A stretch of DNA of 8,348 nucleotides from Ruminococcaceae bacterium UBA2656 (GCA_002359465.1 DENA01000039.1:9682-18029), one strand, 5' to 3'. Counted from the stretch's first letter, positions 1 through 6,559 are shown. Made by a program: numbers and translations. Notes: generated from the sequence alone by a model not told the origin.

Positions 1-99
1 GGGAACTTTGATATTCATCTTTTATTTTAACGATTACGTGACACTCTAATGAAGAGCGGGACAAGCGATACGCGCCAATGTGCACTATTGAACCGTACA

Positions 100-864
100 A
101 TGAATTTCAAGACGCTTTGGGAGGAAACAGATATTTCAAATACTGAGAATAATACAGAGTACAAAAAAAGAAGAAAAACCGTCAGCATCGTTTCCGCCGC
201 CGTTCTGCTCGCCTTATTTACGGCGGCTACCGTGATGCTGTGGAATCCGCTGATCAATACGATCCAAAATCCGGAGCAATTTCGCGCATGGGTGAATCTG
301 CACGGCATTATGGGCAGATTCCTTTTTATCGGTATGATGGCCCTGCAGATCGTATTTGCCGTGATTCCCGGCGAACCGATGGAACTCGGCGCAGGATACG
401 CCTTCGGTACTCTGGAAGGCACAGCGCTGTGTCTGGCAGGTGCAGTCGTGGGTTCATCCATTATTTTTCTGTTCACAAAGCTGCTCGGGATAAAAATGGT
501 GGAGACGTTTGTCAGCCGGGAAAAAATACGCTCTATGAGGTTTATGAAATACAGCAAAAACCTGAATGCAATCGTATTTTTTGCCTTTCTGATTCCGGGA
601 ACCCCCAAAGACATCCTGACGTATTTTATCGGCCTCACGTCCATGAAGCTGAAAACTTTTTTGATTCTGACCAGCATCGCGCGGATTCCCTCTGTGGTCA
701 CCTCTACAATTACCGGTAACGCTCTGGGGATGCAGGACTATAAAAACGCCGCCATTGTCTACTCCATTACGGCGGCCGTCAGTCTGATCGGCGCTGTTGT
801 CTATCGCAGAATTTCCAAACATTATAAAAGAGAAAATGGGGAGAGTACTGCCAATAATGAGTAA
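100..864 (+). CDS. TVP38/TMEM64 family (VTT-domain) membrane protein
   Basis: An integral membrane protein of about 254 residues in the TVP38/TMEM64 family, related to DedA proteins and carrying the VTT domain. After a polar, charged N-terminus comes a membrane segment (VSIVSAAVLLALFT). The first half of the VTT core follows, with VIPGEPMELGAGYAFGTLEG and a glycine-rich helix (GAVVGSS). The second half has the mirrored FLIPGTPKD motif and then IARIPSVVTSTITGNALG. The two PG-containing re-entrant motifs are the family hallmark. VTT proteins are linked to lipid movement across membranes; the substrate here is unknown. The start is uncertain: the frame is open from ATG 49, ATG 100 has no good ribosome site, and the best one (GGGAGG, 119-124) precedes an ATT at 133. 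The stop overlaps the next gene, suggesting translational coupling. Its promoter is not visible and may lie left of the window. Confidence 0.9.
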   Translation: MNFKTLWEETDISNTENNTEYKKRRKTVSIVSAAVLLALFTAATVMLWNPLINTIQNPEQFRAWVNLHGIMGRFLFIGMMALQIVFAVIPGEPMELGAGYAFGTLEGTALCLAGAVVGSSIIFLFTKLLGIKMVETFVSREKIRSMRFMKYSKNLNAIVFFAFLIPGTPKDILTYFIGLTSMKLKTFLILTSIARIPSVVTSTITGNALGMQDYKNAAIVYSITAAVSLIGAVVYRRISKHYKRENGESTANNE

Positions 865-1285
865 CACGCTCCTGCGCATCAGCTTACTTTCCTGGTTTGC
901 GGTGCAATTGATTAAAACCGTGATTTGCCGCGTACAGTATAAAAAATGGGATTATAAGAAGCTGTTTGAATCCGGAGGCATGCCCAGCGCGCATTGCGCG
1001 TTTGTGTCTTCTCTGACCTATGGAATCGCCTGCAAATATGGAAGTTCATCCAGTTTTTTTACAATTGCACTATGCTTTTCCTTAATTGTTATGTACGACG
1101 CTATGGGCGTACGCAATGAGGCCGGAAAGCACGCAAAAATTCTTAATATTATACAAAAGAAAATTCCAATTGCTGAAAAAACGGAATTGACCGAGTGCCT
1201 TGGTCACAAACCAATAGAAGTTTTTTGGGGAGCGGTTTCCGGCGTGGGGATTTCGGCAGTTTCACAAATGTTTGTAACACTATAA
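857..1285 (+). CDS. Divergent PAP2 family protein (DUF212, YuiD-like)
   Basis: A 142-residue membrane protein of the DUF212 / divergent PAP2 family, close to the usual length of about 140-160. The family signatures are visible: SGGMPSAHCAFVSSL (residues 39-53), where PSAH takes the place of the PSGH of ordinary PAP2 phosphatases; YDAMGVRNEAGKHA (80-93); and a C-terminal GHKPIEVFWGAVSGV. Family members are thought to act on lipid phosphates by analogy with PAP2, but the reaction is not established. I chose ATG 857 over an upstream in-frame TTG (797) because GGGGAGAG (838-845) precedes it and because it overlaps the upstream stop in the compact string ATGAGTAA. That 8-base overlap implies co-transcription and probable translational coupling with the TVP38 protein. 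Confidence 0.9.
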   Translation: MSNTLLRISLLSWFAVQLIKTVICRVQYKKWDYKKLFESGGMPSAHCAFVSSLTYGIACKYGSSSSFFTIALCFSLIVMYDAMGVRNEAGKHAKILNIIQKKIPIAEKTELTECLGHKPIEVFWGAVSGVGISAVSQMFVTL

Positions 1286-1294
1286 TAGAAAATG

Positions 1295-1330
1295 AAAAGG
1301 CGGCTGATTTAAAAAATCAGCCGCCTTTTT
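1295..1330. terminator. Bidirectional intrinsic terminator between convergent genes
   Basis: A perfect 12-bp stem, GGCGGCTGATTT paired with AAATCAGCCGCC, closes a loop of three bases. It is flanked by AAAA on the left and TTTTT on the right, so a T-tract follows the hairpin on both strands. It lies 9 bases after the DUF212 stop and 4 bases beyond the FprA stop, and should end both converging transcripts. Confidence 0.93.
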
Positions 1331-1334
1331 CTGT

Positions 1335-2528
1335 TTACTGTTTTATATTGGACACAATTTCATTCGCATATGCCTTCATGGATGCCAAATCCGCATCCGT
1401 CGGCGTAAAGAGAACCCTGAAGCCCTCCCCTATAAACTTAAACTTCAGTTGTTCCATCCGAGATTTCATCATCGGCACGGCTTCGCCGCTCCAGCCATAA
1501 GCGCCAAACGCTCCGGCCGGTTTTTGTTTTGTGTTGATCGCGTCCACGCTCGCAAGGACGTCCCAGATGATTTTCGGCGCGTCGCGGTTGATGGTGCAGG
1601 AACCGATCAGAAGGGCGTCCGACTCATTAACAAGCTTTACCAATTCGTCGAACGGCGTAAAGACAACATTTACAAGCCGCGCATCCAGCTTTTCATCTTT
1701 TTGCAGTTCCCCGAAGGCCGCTTCGGCAAGCTTTGTGGTACAGCCGTATGCGGAGGCATACAGAATACCGACAATTTTCTTTTCATGAGCGGCAGGAGCG
1801 CTCCACTCCCGGTAGAGATCCTTGCACTGCTGAATGCTTTCCGTCAGGCAGGGGCCATGACTGGGACAAACGATGTTGACCGGCAGATCCTTTATTTTGT
1901 CAAGTCCGGCCAGCACATATGGTTTGAACGGTCCAAAAATACATTTGTAATAATATTCAAACTGCTCTCTGTACTTGTCCGGATAATGCACCGTCGTGTC
2001 AAGCATCGTGGGCTCGCAGTAATGCGCGCCCAGAAAGTCACAGGTAAATAGGGTTTTTTGCGACTCCATGTAAACAAACATGGAATCGGGCCAGTGAAGA
2101 AGCGGTGCTATGATAAATTCAAGTTCTTCTCCGCCGATGTCAAGCTTGTCTCCTTGCTTTACGGTAACGCACTTGAAGTTTTGATTTGTAATGGCGGAAA
2201 GATACATCTTTGCCGCCACCGTGCAGTAAACTGAAATGTTTGGATTCAATTCCAGCAGTTTTCCAACGCTGCCGGAATGGTCCGGCTCTGTGTGGTCCAT
2301 GATCAAGTAGTCAATTTTGGAAACATCGATGACGCTTTGAATGTTATTCAGATATTCGTCGAAATACGGCGCATGCACCGTGTCAATTAAAACGTTCTTT
2401 TCACCCGTAATAAGATACGCGTTATAGCTGGTGCCATAACTGGATTCCATAATGATGTCAAAAACGCGAAGCGCCGGATTCAGTACACCGACTGAATAAA
2501 CATTTTCTTTGAGTTTGATTGCGCTCAT
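1335..2528 (-). CDS. fprA: FprA-type flavodiiron protein (O2/NO reductase)
   Basis: A 397-residue cytoplasmic flavodiiron protein, full length for class A. The N-terminal metallo-beta-lactamase-like half (about 1-250) keeps the diiron ligands: H79, E81, D83 and H84 in HTEPDH, H145 in LLHWPD, D164 in CDFLG and H224 in PSHGP. The C-terminal flavodoxin-like half (about 252-395) starts with a phosphate-binding loop, YASAYGCTTKLA, for FMN. The enzyme family takes electrons from rubredoxin and reduces O2 to water, and some members reduce NO to N2O; which one dominates here cannot be told from sequence. The gene lies 27 bases behind rubredoxin, its likely electron donor, in the same direction. A ribosome site (AAAGGGAG) ends 12 bases before ATG, slightly far. 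It ends at the shared terminator at 1295-1330. Confidence 0.95.
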   Translation of the reverse strand: MSAIKLKENVYSVGVLNPALRVFDIIMESSYGTSYNAYLITGEKNVLIDTVHAPYFDEYLNNIQSVIDVSKIDYLIMDHTEPDHSGSVGKLLELNPNISVYCTVAAKMYLSAITNQNFKCVTVKQGDKLDIGGEELEFIIAPLLHWPDSMFVYMESQKTLFTCDFLGAHYCEPTMLDTTVHYPDKYREQFEYYYKCIFGPFKPYVLAGLDKIKDLPVNIVCPSHGPCLTESIQQCKDLYREWSAPAAHEKKIVGILYASAYGCTTKLAEAAFGELQKDEKLDARLVNVVFTPFDELVKLVNESDALLIGSCTINRDAPKIIWDVLASVDAINTKQKPAGAFGAYGWSGEAVPMMKSRMEQLKFKFIGEGFRVLFTPTDADLASMKAYANEIVSNIKQ

Positions 2529-2750
2529 ACTAATGACATTCTCCCTTTGTAAACGTTATTCCGCAGAAAACATATCCTTGCCAACGCCGCACATCGGGCA
2601 GGTCCAGCTGTCCGGAAGATCCTCAAATTTTGTTCCGGGCGCGATGCCGTTGTCCGGATCACCCACTGCCGGGTCATATACATAGCCGCATGCGTTACAA
2701 ACATACTTCATAATTATTTCTACTCCTTTGGTTGAATTTGTCATTAGTAT
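2527..2750. repeat. 12-base inverted repeat flanking rubredoxin
   Basis: ATACTAATGACA at 2527-2538 and its exact reverse complement TGTCATTAGTAT at 2739-2750 bracket the rubredoxin gene. The right arm overlaps the -10 region of the rubredoxin promoter. The left arm covers the first two bases of the fprA start codon and the sequence just before it. Identity stops sharply at 12 bases on both sides. The repeat is seen directly; a function is not shown, and a 12-mer match can occur by chance. Confidence 0.5.
2556..2711 (-). CDS. Rubredoxin
   Basis: A 51-residue rubredoxin, a small cytoplasmic one-electron carrier with a single iron held by four cysteines. The ligands are C5 and C8 (VCNACGY) and C38 and C41 (TCPMCG). 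The typical [18 protein letters not shown] and F-E-D-L-P-D-S-W segments lie between them. The frame is open another 17 codons upstream, but MKYVCNACG is the normal rubredoxin start, and AAAGGAG lies 11 bases before this ATG. It sits directly upstream of the FprA flavodiiron protein, its usual electron acceptor, so the two probably form one O2-scavenging unit. Electrons would come from a rubredoxin oxidoreductase not encoded here. It has its own promoter candidate at 2746-2774. Confidence 0.96.
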   Translation of the reverse strand: MKYVCNACGYVYDPAVGDPDNGIAPGTKFEDLPDSWTCPMCGVGKDMFSAE

Positions 2751-2774
2751 AAAATAGTACAACTAATTTGTCAA
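2746..2774 (-). promoter_or_regulatory. Strong sigma-A-type promoter for rubredoxin-fprA
   Basis: On the minus strand TTGACA (2769-2774, perfect -35) is followed after exactly 17 bases by TATACT (2746-2751, five of six to TATAAT). Transcription would begin near 2739, leaving a short leader before the rubredoxin ribosome site. The -35 box covers the stop codon of the upstream DUF6514 gene. The spacer contains the direct repeat TAGTA-TAAAA-TAGTA and partial dyad symmetry, a possible operator, but no known regulator box is recognised. Confidence 0.8.
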
Positions 2775-3016
2775 TCGGAATCGGCGCCAAACTGAAAGTC
2801 TTCGATTATTTCGCTCAAGTTCGTCGGAAAAACCGAACCTTTCTGCAACTGCTGCGCCAAATTCATTGCCATCTCCAGATCATGTGATACCATCTGGTCT
2901 GCCTTTTCTACACGGGTAACGATGATTTCCACCCCAAACCCCGTGCTGCGGCTGCCAAAGACATAGTATTCCAGGTTGCTGCCGCACAGTTCAATATTTC
3001 CTACGCATTTTCTCAT
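2771..3016 (-). CDS. DUF6514 family small protein
   Basis: An 81-residue soluble protein that I match to DUF6514, a small family of unknown function that I know mainly from Clostridia. The match rests on layout: a short N-terminal beta region (NIELCGSNLEYYVFG), a G-F-G-V-E-I-I strand pair, a middle helix with many charged residues (DLEMAMNLAQQLQKG) and the closing P-T-N-L-S-E-I-I-E-D-F motif. No catalytic or metal-binding motif, signal peptide or membrane segment is visible. The start at 3016 is chosen over an upstream in-frame ATG at 3049 because AAGGAGGGG lies 6 bases before it. It is the first gene of a minus-strand cluster; no terminator separates it from rubredoxin, so some transcripts may run through into rubredoxin and fprA. 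Its role is unknown. Confidence 0.8.
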   Translation of the reverse strand: MRKCVGNIELCGSNLEYYVFGSRSTGFGVEIIVTRVEKADQMVSHDLEMAMNLAQQLQKGSVFPTNLSEIIEDFQFGADSD

Positions 3017-3060
3017 CTTTCCCCTCCTTTTTGTGTGAAATACGACCACAAACTATTGTT

Positions 3061-3089
3061 ATCATAATTCAATTTTAGCAGATATGCAA
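3061..3089 (-). promoter_or_regulatory. Sigma-A-type promoter for the DUF6514 gene
   Basis: On the minus strand TTGCAT (3084-3089) and TATGAT (3061-3066) are separated by 17 bases, each close to consensus. The -10 box lies 44 bases upstream of the DUF6514 ATG, giving a leader that ends in a strong AAGGAGGGG ribosome site. Confidence 0.65.
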
Positions 3090-3172
3090 GATGAGCAGAG
3101 CTAATTCCTTATGAAAATTATAATTGCGCAATATATCCGGATTTTCAGACCTTTGCGGTCATATCTTGTATG

Positions 3173-3694
3173 CTATATTTTGGAAACTTTTATGTCTTCT
3201 TTGAATAAAAAGCAAATAAAAAAAGCGCAAAATACGCCCAGTATTGCTCCTGCAAGAATATCCGAAGGGTAATGTACAAATAAAAAGACACGCGAAAAAG
3301 CAATCAGGGCTGCCAGGAGCAGGGCGGGAATGCCAAATTTTTTATTTGCCCTTCGCAAAATAAACGCCGCCGTAAAGGATGAACCGGCGTGACCGGACGG
3401 AAAGGAATACCCGCCCGGCGCCGTGATGAGAAGCCGGTGTCCGGGAAAAGCAACAAACGGGCGCGGTCGCGCAACCAGCTGCTTCAGGATAATCTCCCCC
3501 ACCGTATGCGTCAGCATCAGAGCTGCCAGAAGCATCACCCCATACAGACGGTATTTTTTCGAGCAGAGCAAGCAGATGCCGGCCAGAACCCAGATAAATC
3601 CCGAATTGCCAAGTACGGTAATTACCGGGAAAATAAAATCGGTGAAGCCGTTATGCAAATGGTTCTGGACATAATTCATAATCAAAATATCCAT
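3173..3694 (-). CDS. Phosphatase PAP2 family membrane protein
   Basis: A 173-residue integral membrane phosphatase of the PAP2 superfamily, with all three catalytic motifs intact. C1 is K71 through R78-P79 (KQLVARPRP). C2 is FPSGH with S100 and the general acid H102. C3 is SRVFLFVHYPSD with R135, the nucleophile H141 and the partner D145. Hydrophobic segments surround the motifs, as in compact bacterial members. Relatives dephosphorylate undecaprenyl pyrophosphate (BcrC type) or phosphatidylglycerol phosphate (PgpB type). The sequence alone does not choose between them, though the short size fits the undecaprenyl-type group. The ATG has an AAGGGG ribosome site 7 bases upstream. It is read divergently from the Ca2+ ATPase and in the same direction as, but 156 bases ahead of, the DUF6514 gene. 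No convincing promoter or terminator was found. Confidence 0.93.
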   Translation of the reverse strand: MDILIMNYVQNHLHNGFTDFIFPVITVLGNSGFIWVLAGICLLCSKKYRLYGVMLLAALMLTHTVGEIILKQLVARPRPFVAFPGHRLLITAPGGYSFPSGHAGSSFTAAFILRRANKKFGIPALLLAALIAFSRVFLFVHYPSDILAGAILGVFCAFFICFLFKEDIKVSKI

Positions 3695-3760
3695 AAGTCA
3701 TCCCCTTCGAATAATCTTTCTCTTCCTGTAAAATTTTATCTCGGGACAATAATACCATAT

Positions 3761-3789
3761 TTTAACGGTTCCCCGAATATACTTATAAC
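3761..3789 (+). promoter_or_regulatory. Candidate promoter for the P-type ATPase gene
   Basis: TTTAAC (3761-3766, three of six to consensus) and TATAAC (3784-3789, five of six) lie 17 bases apart on the plus strand. If used, the transcript would begin near 3796 and carry the 3819-3853 hairpin in its 5' leader. The weak -35 box makes this a tentative call. Confidence 0.35.
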
Positions 3790-3818
3790 AATTCAATAAC
3801 TACAGCGGATTTTCTTTT

Positions 3819-3853
3819 GTTGTCTCCCTCCGCCTTCGGCGGGGGGAGACAAC
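3819..3853. other. Long GC-rich hairpin in divergent intergenic region
   Basis: Sixteen paired positions (3819-3834 with 3838-3853; fifteen Watson-Crick and one G-T) close a three-base loop around CCTTCGG. The left arm reads GTTGTCTCCCTCCGCC. No T-tract follows directly on the plus strand, and the minus-strand exit is A-rich, so it does not look like an intrinsic terminator. It would lie in the ATPase leader about 58 bases before the TTG start. It resembles a dispersed palindromic repeat or a leader structure; neither is proven. Confidence 0.8.
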
Positions 3854-3896
3854 GTCCTGCTTTCCCGTTTTTATTTCAAATTGCTATCAACATGAC

Positions 3897-3902
3897 AGGA
3901 GG
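3897..3902 (+). promoter_or_regulatory. Ribosome binding site that fixes a TTG start
   Basis: A perfect AGGAGG is followed immediately by an in-frame TTG (3903) and, nine bases on, by a second in-frame TTG (3912). Normal spacing selects 3912 and excludes 3903. Confidence 0.8.
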
Positions 3903-3911
3903 TTGATAATA

Positions 3912-6506
3912 TTGGATTGGCAAAGTCTTACAAAAGAGGAATGCGCGAAAAAGCTTGGCACGAATATAAAAACGGGCCTTTCGCCGGGTCAGGTTGAAGA
4001 ACGCCGGCACAGGTACGGCCTCAACGAGTTGGAGCAGCCGAAAAAGAAAAGCCTTCTGCTTCGCTTTTTTGCGCAGTTTTCCGACTTTATGGTCATTGTT
4101 CTGCTGGTGGCGGCCGGAATTTCGTTTGCGACTTCCTTCCTGGAAAAGGACAACGATTATATTGATTCCATTATTATTCTCGCAATCGTAACCATTAACG
4201 CGATTATGGGTATGGTACAGGAAAGCAGGGCTGAAAAAGCGATTGAAGCGCTGAAAAAGCTCTCCAGTCCGCACGCCCGCGTGGTGCGCGCAGGGGTTGA
4301 AACGCTGATCGCGGCAAACGAACTGGTCCCCGGCGACCTTGTCCTGCTGAACGCGGGCGATCTGGTTCCGGCGGACCTGCGGCTTACGGAGGCCGTTAAC
4401 CTGAAGGCGGAGGAAAGTGCGCTGACCGGGGAAAGCCTGCCGAGCGAAAAACGCGCGGATATGACCTGCGCGGATAACACACCGCTGGGCGACAGGCACA
4501 ATCTGCTGTATTCCACAAGTTCCATCGCCGCGGGACACGGCGCGGGCGTTGTGACGGCGACCGGCATGGACACACAGGTGGGAAAAATCGCCCATATGAT
4601 TACGAACCAGTCCGCCCCCCAGACTCCGCTGCAGCACAAGCTGGCCCAGACGGGGCGCTGGCTTGGAATCGGCGCGCTGGTAATTTGCCTTGTCATCTTT
4701 ATTATGGGCTTGTTTCAGCACGTTCAACCGCTGGAGATGTTTTTAATTGCAATCAGTCTTGCGGTTGCGGCTATTCCGGAAGGGCTGCCGGCAGTCGTCA
4801 CCATTGTGCTGGCCATCGGCGTCCGGCGCATGGCGGCAAAGCGGGGTATTGTGCGGCGCATGCCCGCCGTGGAAACGCTCGGAAGCGCCAGCGTGATCTG
4901 TTCGGATAAAACGGGCACCCTCACGCAGAACCGGATGACCGTTGTGGAGCTGCGGGGCTCCGGAGGAACCATCCCGCTTCATTCACCACAGGGGCAGCAG
5001 CTTTTAAGCCTTGCCTCGCTCTGCTGCAACTGCACCGTCAGCGGCGGTACGATCCACGGCGACCCGACCGAGGTGGCGATTGTCGCGGCCGCCACAACGG
5101 ACAAAAAGAGGCTTGACGAGCAATATCCCCGCGTGCGGGAAATCCCGTTCAGCTCCGAGCGAAAAATGATGACTACGCTGCACCGTCTGGGCGGGGGCCG
5201 TTACCGGATTATCACCAAGGGTGCGCCCGATATCCTGCTTACGCACTGCACGGGCGGAGCCCCCCGGCAGAATGAAGAGATGGCCTCGCGCGCACTGCGC
5301 GTGATCGGCGTAGCCTACCGGGATATTGACTTCCTTCCGGACGAGGAGGAGGATATTGAACGCGGCCTGACCTTCTGCGGCCTGATCGGTATGATCGACC
5401 CGCCCCGTCCGCAGGTGAAGTCCGCCGTGGATCTGTGCAGGAAGGCCGGCATCCGGCCCGTAATGATTACGGGCGACCACGCCGCCACCGCGGCGGCGAT
5501 TGCGAAGCAGCTCGGCATTATGGACGGAAAAAGCCGCGTAATTACCGGTGCGGAGCTAAACAGAATCAGCCAGCAGGAACTGGAAAGAAATATTTACAAC
5601 TACGCGGTGTTCGCGCGCGTGTCCCCGGAACATAAAGTGCGGATTGTACAGGCGTTTCAATCCCACGGCGAGGTGGTCGCCATGACGGGGGACGGCGTAA
5701 ACGACGCCCCGGCGCTCCGCGCGGCGGACATCGGCTGCGCAATGGGCATTTCGGGCACTGACGTGGCCAAGGCGGCGTCGGATATGATTCTGACGGATGA
5801 TAACTTTGCAACAATTGTAGCCGCTGTACGCGAAGGCAGGGGCATCTATGAGAACATTAAAAAGACTGTGCACTTTTTGCTGAGCTGCAACATCGGTGAA
5901 ATTCTGACCGTATTCGTAAGCTTTCTGCTGCGCCTGCCCACCCCCCTGCTGGCAATTCAGCTTTTGTGGGTAAATCTTGTTACGGATTCCTTGCCTGCGC
6001 TTGCGCTGGGCGTTGAACCGATTGACGAAAATATTATGGAAAGAAAACCGATCAAACCGCACGAGAGCATTTTTTCCGGCGGTATGGGGTACAACATTCT
6101 TGTGGAAGGCTGCCTGATCGGCGCAATTTCGCTTCTGGCCTACAGCATCGGCCGGATCTATTTCGACGTTGACCCGTCGGCCCCATACATCGGCCGCACC
6201 ATGGCGTTTGCGGTCCTCAGCCTTTCGCAGATTGTACATACATTCAACATGCGGTCATCGCGTTCCGTGTTTGAGGCCGGTATTTTCGCCAATCCCAAGC
6301 TTGTCCTTGCCGCAGTGGCCTGCGTTGCGCTTCAGGCGATGGTTATCGTTATCAAACCACTTTCCGTGATTTTTAAAACAGCGGTGCTGACCGGAAATCA
6401 GTGGCTGATTGTCACGCTTCTGTCGCTCATCCCCCTCGCGGTGGTAGAGCTTGAAAAAGCGGTTGCCGCACACAGGAGGGGCCGGAAGTCCACCCATAAC
6501 AAATAA
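3912..6506 (+). CDS. Calcium-type P-type ATPase (P2A, SERCA/PMCA-like)
   Basis: An 864-residue membrane pump that couples ATP hydrolysis to cation export, most likely Ca2+. In order: N-terminal cation-ATPase domain; TGES (172-175); M4 with PEGLP (289-293); the phosphorylated aspartate D332 in SDKTGTLT; KGAPD (436-440) in the nucleotide domain; MITGDH (518-523); MTGDGVNDAP (591-600); then the C-terminal membrane domain. Ion-site residues match Ca2+ pumps: E in PEGLP, N660 and E663 in M5 (CNIGE), N688 and D692 in M6 (NLVTD). The M8 position that is E908 in SERCA appears to be Q773, as in many bacterial and plasma-membrane pumps. The nucleotide domain looks short after KGAPD, with THCTGGAPRQ where relatives have a longer loop. 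Translation starts at TTG, judged from AGGAGG spacing. Codons are more GC-rich than those of its neighbours. Mn2+ transport is the main alternative. Confidence 0.95.
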   Translation: MDWQSLTKEECAKKLGTNIKTGLSPGQVEERRHRYGLNELEQPKKKSLLLRFFAQFSDFMVIVLLVAAGISFATSFLEKDNDYIDSIIILAIVTINAIMGMVQESRAEKAIEALKKLSSPHARVVRAGVETLIAANELVPGDLVLLNAGDLVPADLRLTEAVNLKAEESALTGESLPSEKRADMTCADNTPLGDRHNLLYSTSSIAAGHGAGVVTATGMDTQVGKIAHMITNQSAPQTPLQHKLAQTGRWLGIGALVICLVIFIMGLFQHVQPLEMFLIAISLAVAAIPEGLPAVVTIVLAIGVRRMAAKRGIVRRMPAVETLGSASVICSDKTGTLTQNRMTVVELRGSGGTIPLHSPQGQQLLSLASLCCNCTVSGGTIHGDPTEVAIVAAATTDKKRLDEQYPRVREIPFSSERKMMTTLHRLGGGRYRIITKGAPDILLTHCTGGAPRQNEEMASRALRVIGVAYRDIDFLPDEEEDIERGLTFCGLIGMIDPPRPQVKSAVDLCRKAGIRPVMITGDHAATAAAIAKQLGIMDGKSRVITGAELNRISQQELERNIYNYAVFARVSPEHKVRIVQAFQSHGEVVAMTGDGVNDAPALRAADIGCAMGISGTDVAKAASDMILTDDNFATIVAAVREGRGIYENIKKTVHFLLSCNIGEILTVFVSFLLRLPTPLLAIQLLWVNLVTDSLPALALGVEPIDENIMERKPIKPHESIFSGGMGYNILVEGCLIGAISLLAYSIGRIYFDVDPSAPYIGRTMAFAVLSLSQIVHTFNMRSSRSVFEAGIFANPKLVLAAVACVALQAMVIVIKPLSVIFKTAVLTGNQWLIVTLLSLIPLAVVELEKAVAAHRRGRKSTHNK

Positions 6507-6509
6507 TCC

Positions 6510-6545
6510 AAAAGGGCTTATTGAAAATTTCAATAAGCCCTTTTT
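6510..6545. terminator. Bidirectional intrinsic terminator after the ATPase gene
   Basis: A perfect 12-bp stem, GGGCTTATTGAA with TTCAATAAGCCC, has a three-base loop and is flanked by AAAA on the left and TTTTT on the right. It lies just past the ATPase stop and 15 bases from the stop of the converging membrane protein gene, so it should serve both. Confidence 0.93.
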
Positions 6546-6559
6546 ACGGTTCATTTTCC

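Noticed and set aside
1..48. Promoter for the TVP38 gene (TTGATA at 8-13)
   Set aside because: No acceptable -10 box occurs 16-18 bases downstream, and the promoter may lie outside the window.
1449..2051. Plus-strand open frame of 200 codons opposite fprA
   Set aside because: No ribosome site or family pattern; the minus strand carries all flavodiiron ligands.
3145..3165. Terminator for the PAP2 gene at GACC-TTTGC-GGTC
   Set aside because: The stem is only 4 bp and no T-tract follows on the minus strand.
3819..3853. Hairpin as an intrinsic terminator
   Set aside because: No T-tract follows the stem on the plus strand, and the minus-strand exit reads AAAAGAAAA. The next T-run on the plus strand is more than 10 bases away.
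3796..3911. Possible Mn2+ (yybP-ykoY) or other metal riboswitch in the ATPase leader
   Set aside because: The conserved yybP-ykoY elements are not visible; only a simple hairpin is present.
3876..4727. Long minus-strand open frame opposite the ATPase gene (also 4157-4696, 5004-5480 and 5556-6239)
   Set aside because: The translations are low-complexity, rich in Arg, His and Ala, match no family, and lie wholly opposite a gene with all P-type ATPase motifs. They are shadows of GC-rich codons.
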